From positions 26,152,813 to 26,216,812 of the forward strand of contig NC_059285.1 in NCBI RefSeq assembly GCF_017591435.1: 64,000 bases of DNA. Reading direction: 5' to 3'. The stretch comes from Portunus trituberculatus (Eukaryota; Arthropoda; Malacostraca; Decapoda; Portunidae). Below are positions 1-9,234 of the stretch, piece by piece. Under the pieces are notes generated by a model. It saw only the letters and a list, made by a program, of their open reading frames with translations, did no database searches and had not been told where the DNA came from. Within the stretch, counting starts at the first letter, position 1. Every line of letters starts with the position of its first letter. The translations under genes and the position numbers were made by a program.

Positions 1-767
1 TTTTCATCATCACCTAATGAGAACATTATTTCTTCTGTTCTCTTCCATAGTTCTTTCTCATCCCTTAGTGGAAGGCAGTAGTGTCCTGAGGAAGTGCACC
101 TCAGTTTCACCTTTTTTCCATGAATCAGAGCAAAGTCATTTTCTAAGTCCAGTTTCATTTGTGCCTTTTTCATTGATTTTTTACTGAACAGAAGTGGAAT
201 TGAACAGTTCACCACATCAGTTGTCACATAAGCTTTATCACCTATAATATTCACTGGAAGTCTTACTTTCTTTAGTGATTTATAAACATTACCATCACCA
301 AATTTGAATGTGGTTTCACTTTCCTCACCTTTTATGTTCATTTTCTCCTCTTCTGACAGGGTCTGTATGTATGCTTTCAGCCAATCTGCACCACACACTG
401 TGGAGCTGCAGGCTGTGTCCAGAATAGCATAACTAACAGACTCTGTCATCAGCACTGACATAATTTCAGGACTCTCAACAACAGCATATGACTCTCCCTC
501 TTTCTGTGTTTCCTCACATGCACTGTTGACATACACATTTCTAGGACATGCTGTAGACAAATGGTATTCTGATCCACACACATAACATTTCCTAACCTTA
601 CCATACCAGTCAACATAGTTTTTCTGACCATTTTTGTTACTTCTGTTGGCTCCAGCACTACTTCCTCTTCCTCTGCCTCCACACTTTCTTCCATGCATGA
701 CAACATCAACCTCCTCTGTGTTAAACACTGGCTCAGTCTTAACCACTACTGCAGGAGGCTCACTCAC
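1..767 (-). pseudogene. LTR retrotransposon gag C-terminus and retropepsin (partial, runs off left edge)
   Basis: Read on the minus strand, 767 to 1 is one open frame with no start in this piece and no stop before the window edge. A CCHC zinc knuckle (C-x2-C-x4-H-x4-C, CYVCGSEYHLSTAC) lies at about 547-588. It is followed by an aspartic-protease-like block with the D-T-A triad at about 411-419 (sequence around it YAILDTACSSTVCG). The downstream stretch, with GDG, IPLLFSKKSMKKA and SGHY, is typical of the retropepsin-like region of invertebrate gag-pol elements. Zinc knuckles bind the packaged RNA and the protease cuts the polyprotein. The rest of gag continues at 6113-6712, beyond the inserted DNA transposon. 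I would guess a Ty1/copia-type arrangement, but pol lies outside the window. Confidence 0.75.
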
Positions 768-775
768 ACTATAGT

Positions 776-945
776 CCAGTCAAATGGTAATTTAGAAAGG
801 AAAAAAATTACGGAAAGCTGCAGTTTGTTTTATTACCTTTATAATGGGGTACTTAATAACATATCAATTTTGCATCCCTCTATCACCCCGGTTTTGGCCG
901 CCATCTTGAAAAAATGGTGACCAAAAACAGTTTTTTGTAAATATC
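776..945. repeat. Left terminal inverted repeat of the Academ-like transposon
   Basis: It begins CCAGTCAAATG and, after a divergent stretch, continues with GAAAGGAAAAAAATTACGG, then a long block including CGGTTTTGGCCGCCATCTTG and GTTTTTTGTAAATATCT. The reverse complement of 5932-6115 matches it with few differences. An internal near-palindrome (CCATCTTGAAAAAATGG) lies in both copies. Confidence 0.8.
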
Positions 946-1270
946 TACCTTGATAATTATTTTACAGGGAAAGGTATTGAAATACAAATTATTCAAATTA
1001 AAATCTACACAAAAAGTGTTCTATACATTATTTTTGTATATTGCATGGTTTTGATGCTACACGCACGAGAACGTTCTTACTGTTTTTTTCGTTGGCCCTA
1101 TTACTTGAAATGCTTAGGAAAATCTTCTTCTAGAGGTGTCCTTCCTCCTTTTTTCTGGCTTATATATTAGGACAGACAGTGAATACTCACTGGCGTAGTT
1201 ACCACCCTTACACACAACCATCCACCCAAACATCATAGCCTATTTTTATGGAAATTATCTGAGCTTATCT
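946..1270. other. Non-coding 3' region of the Academ-like transposon
   Basis: This is AT-rich sequence between the left inverted repeat and the stop codon of the Cys-rich segment. No open frame or recognisable motif was seen. It is presumably the 3' untranslated part of the element. Confidence 0.5.
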
Positions 1271-1711
1271 TTAATCTTCTTCATGGGTTTCGCCTTCTGG
1301 CACTAAGAAAATTTCTAGCATCTCATCAGTGGGGTCATCACAGTCCTCCTCATCTATGCTTACATCAGAGTTGCTACAAGATAGTCCTTTACATGACGCA
1401 CATATTTCACTGCATTTTAATCCTGACTTTCTGCAACTGCAAGTGGCTGTCATACATCCTTTGAGGCATTTACATGATATAATGTTTAGAAGATCTGGAG
1501 GAGCAGGGTCTTTGTTTGTGGCGATTGGGGCTAGTCCATTTTCAGTCTTCTTCCAACCCCAATCTGTAGGTGGCAAGTCAATTCCTAACCATTTCTGAAC
1601 CTGGAGATAAGTGCGTAGAGAGTGAAACCGAGCAGCGGCGTCTGTAGGAGGCAAGGAACTCAAGGTAAATGTACTTCTACTTAATGTTTTGACAAAGCAT
1701 TGATATCTCAA
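1271..1711 (-). pseudogene. C-terminal Cys-rich (CXC/Cys8-like) segment of the Academ-like protein
   Basis: The minus-strand frame has no ATG at its upstream end (it opens at a TTG), so it is best read as the last part of the same polyprotein as the nuclease. The conserved stretch RFHSLRTYLQVQKWLG, then PTDWGW, is followed by about nine cysteines in a tight array (SCKCLKGC...CSCRKSGLKC...CASCKGLSC), reminiscent of CXC/tesmin-type or Cys8 zinc-binding modules. The C-terminus is acidic. A one-base loss near 1722 separates it from the nuclease frame. The probable role is DNA binding by the transposition protein. The reading as one broken protein is inference from the abutting frames. Confidence 0.6.
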
Positions 1712-2690
1712 GTCACCAAGGATTTACATTCTTTGTTCCCATATAACTGAAGGATGAAAGCTTTTCCTGCTTCAGCGATTTCTGTTGGATCTGCATGTGG
1801 TTTCTTAAACACAGCTGCAAGTTCCTGAAGTTCTTCATGCTTTTCCAGGAGGTTTACAAACTTAAGTTTCCCTTTTTTGTAAAAGGCGGAAGTGGTATCA
1901 GCCCCACTAAATGCATGCAAGAAAAGAATATTGTCTTTAATGACTGATCCATACTTCATGGACGATTGTGTATACAGTTTGTTCTCTGTATTTCCTTTGC
2001 CTTGTTTTAGGAAATGTATGTTATTGTTTGATCCTGCTAATGCGGTCAGGATTACCAGAAGGTCTACATCTTCTCCAACTATTGTTACAGAATCAGTCTT
2101 GAAGGATTCTTCGATAGCTGTATTAACAATGAGTGTGTCTGCATCTTCACTAGCTTGTTTTACAGTAAATCCTTCTGAGGTCAACTTGGTGATGAGTTTT
2201 GTAATAAGTCTGCTCTTATTTCGCTCATTTGACAGAAATTTGCTCTGACTTGTTGTTGCTGGCATAGTTTCATCAAATATGGTGTCTCTTGTAGCACAAA
2301 TTACTCGACGTGCACGTTCAGCGCCTTTTGTACCTTTGTCGTCTAGATTTTCTGGATACCCATCAAAGATAATGATGGCAGTCTCCTTGTAGTGCTTCCT
2401 CACATATTCAGCATATCTGTCCAAAATTGTTGAAAAGAGCTCTTGTTGATGCCAAACAACTCTATGCATAAGAAATCCCCCATCAACAACATAAACAGTA
2501 TCTCCAATCTCAATGTCACACAAAGGTAAAAATGCTTCATAAAGTGAAGATTTCTTGGTTTTGCGCATTCCTGATTCATCAAACAGTGACAAGGGATGAG
2601 GAGCCAGTTCATGCTGAAAGTTTTGTTTTAATTGTTCTTGTGATTTTTTTAACATATGAAATTCTTCTAAATAACATCTCAGGATCAGCT
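1708..2690 (-). pseudogene. XPG/FEN-like (PIN-fold) nuclease segment of the Academ-like transposon
   Basis: The segment shows the acidic motifs of the 5'-nuclease/PIN fold in order. VYVVDGGFLMHR is the N-terminal Asp. IIIFDGYP is the second strand. ASEDADTLIV and VGEDVDLLVIL give paired Asp/Glu. HAFSGADTTSAF resembles the helix-hairpin-helix region GxDxTSxF. Structure-specific nucleases of this fold cut branched DNA, so a role in processing transposition intermediates is plausible. The upstream frame changes at a run of seven A (about 2650) and of five C (about 2742), so it was probably fused to the transposase upstream. No ATG start fits, and translation from a separate start seems unlikely. 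The nuclease core itself has no internal stop. Confidence 0.65.
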
Positions 2691-5645
2691 GAACATGCAA
2701 AATCTTTGTTTTTTACTCCCGTCTTGGTAGCTCCTAGGGGGTTTGACTCTTTTCTTTCTTTGAAACTTGACTTTTGCAAAATTGTCGCCAACAATATTTG
2801 ACATAGAAACCAATCCAACTTCATAAGCACTATGAGGATTAGTTCTTTCATCTCCTGTTAATCCTGTACTTATTGACATAATGCCATCAAAATCTGGAAA
2901 TGGTGGATGTGATGAAAACCATTCCATGAAGTTCTGAAGATCTTGAGCATCTCTTGAAATACGTGATTTTCTGGCGTCTACATGTTGCTCTGATGTACTA
3001 AAAGCAACATCACAATATTCTTCAATCTTCTCTGTGATCTTCAGAGTGGTAGGCATTCCAATCACCCACTTAGTAAGCATTGAATCAGTCATCCCTCTGC
3101 CATGTGTCAGCCCACCAGAACTCTTCATAGATCGCATCAATGTCTGTTCAATGGTCATGTCGGACCAGATCCCAGACCAAAACTTATCTGACCTTCTTAT
3201 TGTAAAATAGCCTCTTTGTACATAATCCTCATATTCCTTGGGGGTGAGGTGATCTTTGAGATTAAACATGTCTTGAAGGTACAGATGAGCAGACTTTGCA
3301 TAGAGAAAGTGACCACTAGCATGGAAGTAGGGTAGCATCTTTTGGATTGTTTCAAGGTGTAATTGCCAGTTTCCTGAACGTTCTGCTTCAATGAATTGCT
3401 TAACCAGGGTTACCATTTCAAAGTACTGGACCCAAAGTTTTGCAGTGTCACCCTTGCTCTTCATTTGGTTAATAATGCCATTGAACCTACGGAGCACACC
3501 TTGCAGTTGTTCATCATCAATCGGTGTGGAATCAGTCTCCTGTAAAGTTCCCTCTATTGTTGACCTTTCTTCAGAGGAGAGATTGAGTTCATTCAGGATA
3601 ATTGTAGCCAGTGCAGCATGTACTAGTATGTGTGCTCTGAGTGCTCTTCCATAGGCATGGCCACTCAGCATTTTGTCTACAGAGGCACTTGCGTATACTG
3701 TACTTAAAAGTTCTTTAAGTCCACTTCCATTCATGATGTAACCAATGGCACCCATAAACGACATCAGTAAGTGAAAACCACCAAGACGCACAACAACATT
3801 ACTTAGTGGTGATTCTTGTCCACAGCTTGCAACAATGTCACGAGCCCGAATATACAAAGGCTGGTCAAACGTTACAAAGCAAGTTTGCTGTTTAAACTCT
3901 TTGCATTTCTCCACAGCTTGGTTAAGAACTGTGTATATTGTGTTATATTCATTAGGTGGAGCATTTTGGAATGGAAGGTATGAGATATGAGATACATCAT
4001 AGGGCAGGTGTGCAGAACATTTCTCCATGAAACCATTCCATCCTGGAAATTCAGACTTCATTCGCCATTTTCCATACAACCACTGGAGTTCCCTTGTTGA
4101 TACTGAGATTGTGGCAGGGACTGGATTGATGTTTAATATATCTTGGACGGTTACATTCAATAGTCCTGTGTTACCTTTCCTTTCATAGAGTTTAATGGGA
4201 ATGTGGCCAAATTGTCCAACAGTGGATGCAGAAGGGACCTTTACTAATCTTTTGATAGGTTTATCTGAACTAGAATCAGTTGGAGAAGGAGTAAGGCACT
4301 GAATTCCTCCCATACTGTGAAAGGTATTAAACCCATCAATGGTACAGATGTTAACATCAGCATTGTCGAAAACAAACTGAGTAAATGAGTCACTCTGAGG
4401 CTCACTGTCTGGATGCAACAGTGCTGATACTTGAAAGAGGGCAGCCTCAGCATATGGAGCACACAGCCCCAGAGCTGAGAGAATATTAAGTAGATGCTTT
4501 GAGCCGTACTTTTGACTAAGATGAACAGCAAGGCCTATTTGCAAAGGGGATTTGAATGAATTTGGTCTGGCCGCTGTTAGAATAGCATGTGAAATAGCTG
4601 TACACTTCTTCTCCCACTTTCTTATATCTCCTCTCTTGTTCTTCATTATCATAGTTTTAACAAGGCAATTGAGTGTATCTGGTATAAGAGAGTCCAAACC
4701 CGTCAGGAATTCATTTGGTGTTGGATACTGATCTATCTCATAAAGTTGTGACCTAACATCCTCAGCAATTATGGTCGCGGCTGTTTTCACTATCCTAAGT
4801 CTCTCCTCTTTCTCATCTTTACTCCTATTATTTGCATACCATGCATCAGACAGAATTTTGTTTCCTGTGTCACGAAAACACACTACTGGTTTTCTGGCTT
4901 TGTTTACAGTTACAATAATGTCTTCTCCATACTTAAGTTTCAGTTCAGATTTTATTGTTTTCTCATTTGGCAGCTCCCCATCATATCCATCAAAAATTTC
5001 ACTGAAAGAAAATTGGCATTCTTCTCGATTTTCCTCAAGATAAGTAAAGGCATGATTCATTGCCTCTGACACTGTACAACTTTTGGGACGACCACGTTTT
5101 TCTCCACGGGACGGTGTGTAAAACTTCTTCATACATTTTGAATGGTACCGAGCCTCTGCAGCAACTAAGTCAACTACATTACATATACGGGTGTTAACTA
5201 GTTTACCCCACTCATCATTCCTTTTATCACTCACTTTGGAAATGGTGTCCTTAATATGAAGAGTCTCTACACGGTGCACAGTCTCACGATCACTTACAGG
5301 TTTTTTGCCTTGTTTTTCGTAAAACTCATCTGATGCATTTTCACCACAAAACAGACAGTCATGAAGAAAATCAAAGTTAGAGTCTTGATATCTCAGCATT
5401 TGCTTAGGATCTGTACTGGTTTTATGTCTTGATTGAAAAGCTTCAGCACTTCTTTCTTTCGTATACACTTTCCTACATTTTTCATGCACTGTGACACTTT
5501 TTAGTCCTTGTAAGAGAGAGTGCTTTCCGTCTTTCCATTTAACACTGAAGTCTATCAATGTTCTTACACCTTTTTCCTTAACCTCACGAGTGACGCCCTC
5601 AGAAAGTACGCCTTCGCAAATGAGGCATTTCCCCGGTGAAGCCAT
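2685..5645 (-). CDS. Transposase-like protein, N-terminal and central part (986 aa)
   Basis: The frame is open for 986 codons from an ATG at 5645. The N-terminus has CLICEG...CRKVY and CLFCGE, then ARYHSKCMKKFY, suggesting two zinc-binding modules (about residues 8-60 and 97-170). The central block FDNADVNICTIDGFNTFHSMGGI (about residues 425-450) with surrounding acidic residues is a hallmark of a widespread invertebrate transposon-encoded family, and I take it to hold part of the catalytic core. The frame ends 25 codons after a run of five C where the conserved frame shifts by +1, so the natural product is probably longer and includes the nuclease. There is no evidence of introns. It lies inside 776-6115 inverted repeats. 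Academ-type function is inference. Confidence 0.6.
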   Translation of the reverse strand: MASPGKCLICEGVLSEGVTREVKEKGVRTLIDFSVKWKDGKHSLLQGLKSVTVHEKCRKVYTKERSAEAFQSRHKTSTDPKQMLRYQDSNFDFLHDCLFCGENASDEFYEKQGKKPVSDRETVHRVETLHIKDTISKVSDKRNDEWGKLVNTRICNVVDLVAAEARYHSKCMKKFYTPSRGEKRGRPKSCTVSEAMNHAFTYLEENREECQFSFSEIFDGYDGELPNEKTIKSELKLKYGEDIIVTVNKARKPVVCFRDTGNKILSDAWYANNRSKDEKEERLRIVKTAATIIAEDVRSQLYEIDQYPTPNEFLTGLDSLIPDTLNCLVKTMIMKNKRGDIRKWEKKCTAISHAILTAARPNSFKSPLQIGLAVHLSQKYGSKHLLNILSALGLCAPYAEAALFQVSALLHPDSEPQSDSFTQFVFDNADVNICTIDGFNTFHSMGGIQCLTPSPTDSSSDKPIKRLVKVPSASTVGQFGHIPIKLYERKGNTGLLNVTVQDILNINPVPATISVSTRELQWLYGKWRMKSEFPGWNGFMEKCSAHLPYDVSHISYLPFQNAPPNEYNTIYTVLNQAVEKCKEFKQQTCFVTFDQPLYIRARDIVASCGQESPLSNVVVRLGGFHLLMSFMGAIGYIMNGSGLKELLSTVYASASVDKMLSGHAYGRALRAHILVHAALATIILNELNLSSEERSTIEGTLQETDSTPIDDEQLQGVLRRFNGIINQMKSKGDTAKLWVQYFEMVTLVKQFIEAERSGNWQLHLETIQKMLPYFHASGHFLYAKSAHLYLQDMFNLKDHLTPKEYEDYVQRGYFTIRRSDKFWSGIWSDMTIEQTLMRSMKSSGGLTHGRGMTDSMLTKWVIGMPTTLKITEKIEEYCDVAFSTSEQHVDARKSRISRDAQDLQNFMEWFSSHPPFPDFDGIMSISTGLTGDERTNPHSAYEVGLVSMSNIVGDNFAKVKFQRKKRVKPPRSYQDGSKKQRFCMFS

Positions 5646-5931
5646 TTTCCAGATAATATTGAGGTCTAATAGTAGGTTAACAGTCCTCGTTCATACTTTC
5701 TGAAAGCAAAAGAAAGAAACTACAATTAATGCAAGAACTTGATAAATGATTGAATAACTTTACTACCAATAATACATAAGTAGGCGCAAAATTTAAGAAA
5801 TGTATGATATATGCGTACCATTAGCATCGAAACCAAGCACCATACAGAAAATTATATAAAACATATTTTGTAGAAAATCTTTCATAGAATAGTTTTTATA
5901 TTAACACTTCTTCCTCTAAAGTTAATATTAA
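5646..5931. other. 5' leader of the Academ-like transposon
   Basis: This AT-rich non-coding sequence lies between the ATG of the transposase-like frame and the right inverted repeat. It is a likely place for the element promoter, though no clear core motif was recognised. Confidence 0.4.
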
Positions 5932-6115
5932 CCGAGATATTTACAAAAAACTGTTTTTCGCCGCCATTTTTTCAAGATGGCCGCCAAAACCGGGGCGATA
6001 GAGGGGTGCAAAATTGATATGTTTTTATATACTCTATTATGAAGGTGATGACACTAATTGCAGCTTTCCGTAAATTTTTTCCTTTCTCATCATTTTCTTT
6101 GTCTCATTTGACTGG
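5932..6115. repeat. Right terminal inverted repeat of the Academ-like transposon
   Basis: Its reverse complement starts CCAGTCAAATG and aligns along about 170 bp with 776-945, including the shared GGCCATCTTGAAAAAATGG block and GTTTTTTGTAAATATCT. A few indels lie near the outer end. Confidence 0.8.
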
Positions 6116-6118
6116 CCT

Positions 6119-6712
6119 ACTATTGCTTGATGCACCACCCAGTGACAACATTTCCTGACTTCCAAAAAATTTCTTGAGGGCTTGTTGCATGGAATCAAAC
6201 ATCTTATCTGGCTCACTGAAGGACACAGCTGTCAACGCTATTTGTTTTTCTTTAACATCTAGGCCTGCATTGTCTAATAACTTGAATGCCAAAATACACT
6301 TAGGAATACTCACTTTATACTTCTCCAAAATTACATTTCTCTTCACAAATTCCAAAGTGTACTTTTCCATTGTATCTTCCTTTACCTTTTTATAGCTGTC
6401 AAACCTTGTCCATGCCTCATATGCAGCAGACATCTCATCCTTCTGGTAACACTTATCCAGATGTTGAAGCAAAATTTTTTGCTCCATCTTCTACAGCCAA
6501 ATGTTCTATATTCACTTCATCAAAAATCTTGCTTCTCACCTCACTTCCTTCCGGGAATGACAGGGCGACCGTCACGTGACAGCTTGCTTCTTCTTTTCTA
6601 CATTTATGACAAGTTGCCATGCCTTCAACTCTTGCTTCCATCGGTCGTAACTTTTGTTGCCTCCAAAAGCTGGAACACGGGCCTGGGAACAAACATCTCC
6701 GTCACGACTCAT
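6119..6712 (-). pseudogene. LTR retrotransposon gag, N-terminal half (broken)
   Basis: The start is the ATG at 6712-6710 (MSRDGDVCSQ), 60 bp downstream of the primer-binding site in element orientation. The opening VPAFGGNKSYDRWKQELKAW is typical of gag capsid starts in this group. Frame breaks lie near 6582 (an in-frame TGA within GTCACGTGAC) and near 6485. The following stretch includes AYEAWTRFDSYKK and the LLDNAGLDVKEKQ region of the capsid-like helical domain. The frame is then cut by the Academ-like transposon and resumes at 767. Gag forms the particle shell around the element RNA. Because of two frame breaks and the insertion this copy cannot make full gag. Confidence 0.7.
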
Positions 6713-6771
6713 CTTTCCTTTGTCTTCTCTCTTCTAAATCCTTGCCAGTCTTCTCCTGCCACACTAACTAC

Positions 6772-6783
6772 GCTCTGCTACCA
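6772..6783 (-). promoter_or_regulatory. Primer-binding site, initiator Met tRNA type
   Basis: The minus strand reads TGGTAGCAGAGC. The first 11 bases are complementary to the 3' end of animal initiator methionine tRNA (...CTCTGCTACCA). It sits five bases inside the LTR end and 60 bases before the gag ATG, as expected for priming of minus-strand cDNA. Confidence 0.65.
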
Positions 6784-6788
6784 TTTCT

Positions 6789-6989
6789 TGACTAGGTAAC
6801 CAAGTGTGGCAGGTTAAATAATAGGCAAGAAAGCATCTTTGAGGTTTATTGATGAGAACCTCTCTCCAAACCTGCTGGGTCCCTGTCCACCAACGCTCTC
6901 CCCAAAACAATAACAATCCCACCAGACAAGTGACACATGCAAAGTGTGAAGCGCAATATTCAAATAGACTGAAGAGTTAACATGAGACA
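6789..6989 (-). repeat. 5' LTR of the minus-strand LTR retrotransposon
   Basis: On the minus strand it runs TGTCTCATG ... CTAGTCA, about 200 bp, with TG...CA ends. An AATAAA polyadenylation signal lies at about 6849-6854 in the proper half. The primer-binding site follows immediately. It interrupts a LINE reverse-transcriptase frame at 6990. The second LTR would lie left of the window, so the pair cannot be compared. The short frames translated from it are not genes. Confidence 0.65.
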
Positions 6990-9234
6990 CCACACCACAG
7001 CTGCATATTCCAGCTTTGGACATATCATGCTGGTGATGATTTTCTTCATCATATCTTTGTTCATGAATTGAAATGCCACTCTTATATTACTCAACATTTT
7101 ATATGATAATCCAGATATCTTACTTATGTGTTTTTCAAGGCTCAGATTTTCTTGTATGATCACTACGAGATCTTTTCCTCTTTAGTCTTCATTATTTGTT
7201 CTTCTCCCATCAAATAGTTCCATACCAGTCCTTTACTCTTTCCTAGTTCCATTTTGTGATATTTCTTGGCATTAAACTCTAATTTCCACTTCCTGCTCCA
7301 ATCATAGATCTTGTTTATTTTTTCCTGCAATAGCAGACAGTCCTCTCTGGTTTTGATAACTCTTAGCAGCTTTGCATCATCAGTAAGCAAATAAATTTAT
7401 ATAACTGTTTACCCCAATGTGAATGCTGTTTACATAAATCTGACCATTGTGGCACTCCGATAGTTACTTTACCCCAAGATGAGTATGTAACTCTGATCAC
7501 AGTTCTCGTTTCCCTATCCTTCAAATAATCTCTTGTCCATTTTACCAAAGTTCCTCACAGTCCTCCTATGTGCTCTAGTTTCCAAAGTAGTCTTCCATGA
7601 GGGACTTTATTAAATGTTTTTTTAATATCCAGGTATACTGTGTCCACCCATCCATCTCTGTTTTCCAGTCCTGCAATAACTAGAGCAGAAGTTTAATAAG
7701 TTTGAGACACATGACCTCCCTGTCATATACCCAAATTCTCTGTTTCATATGATTTGCTCCTCTTGTAGAAATTTGATCCATTTTCCTATGATAATTATTT
7801 CACATAACTTCCCCAAGACACTTGTAAGTGACACTGGTCTCTAGTTTAGTGGTTCAGTTGCCTTTCCTACTTTAAATATCGGTATATGTTGGCTCTCTTC
7901 CATTTTAGTGGAACTTTCCCTTCATTTATTGAACTTGTAATTATTTCCTAAATTGGATCCAGTAGTTGCTCTTTACATTCTTTTAACACCCAACCTGATA
8001 CACCATCTGGCCCCATTGCTTTTCTAACATTCAACTTATCCAATAATCTTCCAATATCCTCTTTGTGCACTGCTATCTCCTGTAATCCTTGGCAGTGCAA
8101 TGTCCTATTAGGTTCGGTGAAATTTTCTTCTGCAGTGAACACTGTTTTTGAAGCTCTCTTTCATTATTTCATACATTTCCTTCTCTGTTTGGTATGTCTT
8201 CCCTCCTTTAATTATTTTTTCAATTGTTTCCTTGTTCTTTGTTTTGTCATTTGTAAACTTGTAGAAAAGTTTGGGTTTGTCTTTGCTTTTATTCACCATG
8301 TCTTTCTCAAAGTTTCTTTCTTCCTCTCTCCTTACTCTAATATATTAATTTCTGGCATCTTTTTACTGCTGTCTGTTATAGTCATTTCTCTGTTTTATGA
8401 GTTTTGTCCACGCTTTATCCTTTGCCTTTATAGCTTTTATGCTTTTAGCATTGCACCATAAATGTATTTTTTCTTAACTCTATAAACAGGTGCAAAATTT
8501 TTTACTTCTTCATTATATATCTGCAAGAATATGCCATATTTCCCTTGTACTCGTATTGTGTTTCTGTATATAATGTTTCTCTTCTCAATATAAAAAAAAA
8601 ATGGATCCTTAATTTTTCAAAATCCAATCTTGCATAATTTAATCTCTCTCTGTAGTAGTCATCTCTGTAACTTATCCCATCTTCCTCCAAAGTTTGCATC
8701 TCTAATGTCACATGATCACTTCTCCCCATTGAACTAAGATACTGTATGATTGGAGGGGGCTCTGGTTTCTTTGTGAAAACTAGGTCAAACAACAATGATT
8801 CTTCTTCCTCCCTGTACCTTGTTGACTCCTCCACCCACTGATCCATTGCATTAACCATAGTCAACTATAACACTTCCTCGCTCCACTGCCCAGCATTATC
8901 CATTACTTCCATCTCTCTCTGGTTTACTTTTTTGCAGTTAAAATCTTCAACTAAAAGTATCCTTCTATCTCTTCATATTATGTTATCTAGGCACTTTATC
9001 ACCTCTCTTTGCATATCTTTATGTTCATCAGTTCCCCGTGTATTTGTCTTAGGTGGCACATAATAACTATAATTTTTCTCTTCTTCAGTTCCTCTGATTG
9101 TTACTCCCATTACTTCCATTTTGTCCTCACCATATTGCACATCCTCCACACATATATTATCATGAACCATTATTATCACTCCTCCTATTTTATTCTTCCT
9201 GTCTCTCCTCCAGCTACTATTTCCCTCCTCTGTA
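6990..9234 (-). mobile_element. Decayed AC-LINE copy A (endonuclease and reverse transcriptase)
   Basis: Read from 9234 down, fragments in changing frames give APE-endonuclease pieces (SWRRDRKNKIGGVIIMVHDNI, YVPPKTNTRGTDEHKDMQ, then GRSDHVTLEMQ near 8715), a linker (KPKLFYKFTND near 8280), the RT entry RKAMGPDGVSGWVLKEC (about 8000), a degraded DYLKDRETRTVIRVTYSSWG and GVPQ (about 7480-7530), and the thumb region ISKISGLSYKMLSNIRVAF and RPKLEYAAVVW-like sequence near 7000. Many stops and shifts make it clearly dead. The 3' end is cut off by the LTR at 6989 and the 5' end by the inverted-repeat element at 9235. It is closest by eye to copy N at 18203-32524. Confidence 0.75.

Larger units (their letters stand above)
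774..6118 (-). mobile_element. Academ-like DNA transposon with XPG-type nuclease, inserted in an LTR-element gag
   Basis: The element is bounded by long inverted repeats (about 776-945 and 5932-6115) and carries three consecutive minus-strand coding segments: a transposase-like protein (5645-2685), an XPG/FEN-like nuclease (about 2690-1708) and a Cys-rich finger (1711-1271). It is flanked by ACTATA (768-773) and ACTATT (6119-6124), a probable 6 bp target duplication with one mismatch. The gag codons on either side are in phase once the element and one duplicate are subtracted. A DDE-type transposase, XPG nuclease and Cys8-type finger are described for the Academ superfamily. The assignment is from the domain order I see and was not verified by search. 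Relatives are usually one long protein, so this copy looks frameshifted at about 2740, 2655 and 1722. Confidence 0.65.

Noticed and set aside
1892..2248. Plus-strand frame of 118 residues
   Set aside because: Antisense shadow of the nuclease segment of the Academ-like element.
6814..7023. 69-residue minus-strand frame
   Set aside because: It lies within the LTR and runs into the adjacent LINE fragment. No domain, and the LTR is non-coding.
8063..8461. Hydrophobic 132-residue plus-strand frame that looks like a membrane protein
   Set aside because: It is the antisense of a Lys/Glu-rich LINE linker; similar hydrophobic shadows recur opposite every AC-LINE copy.
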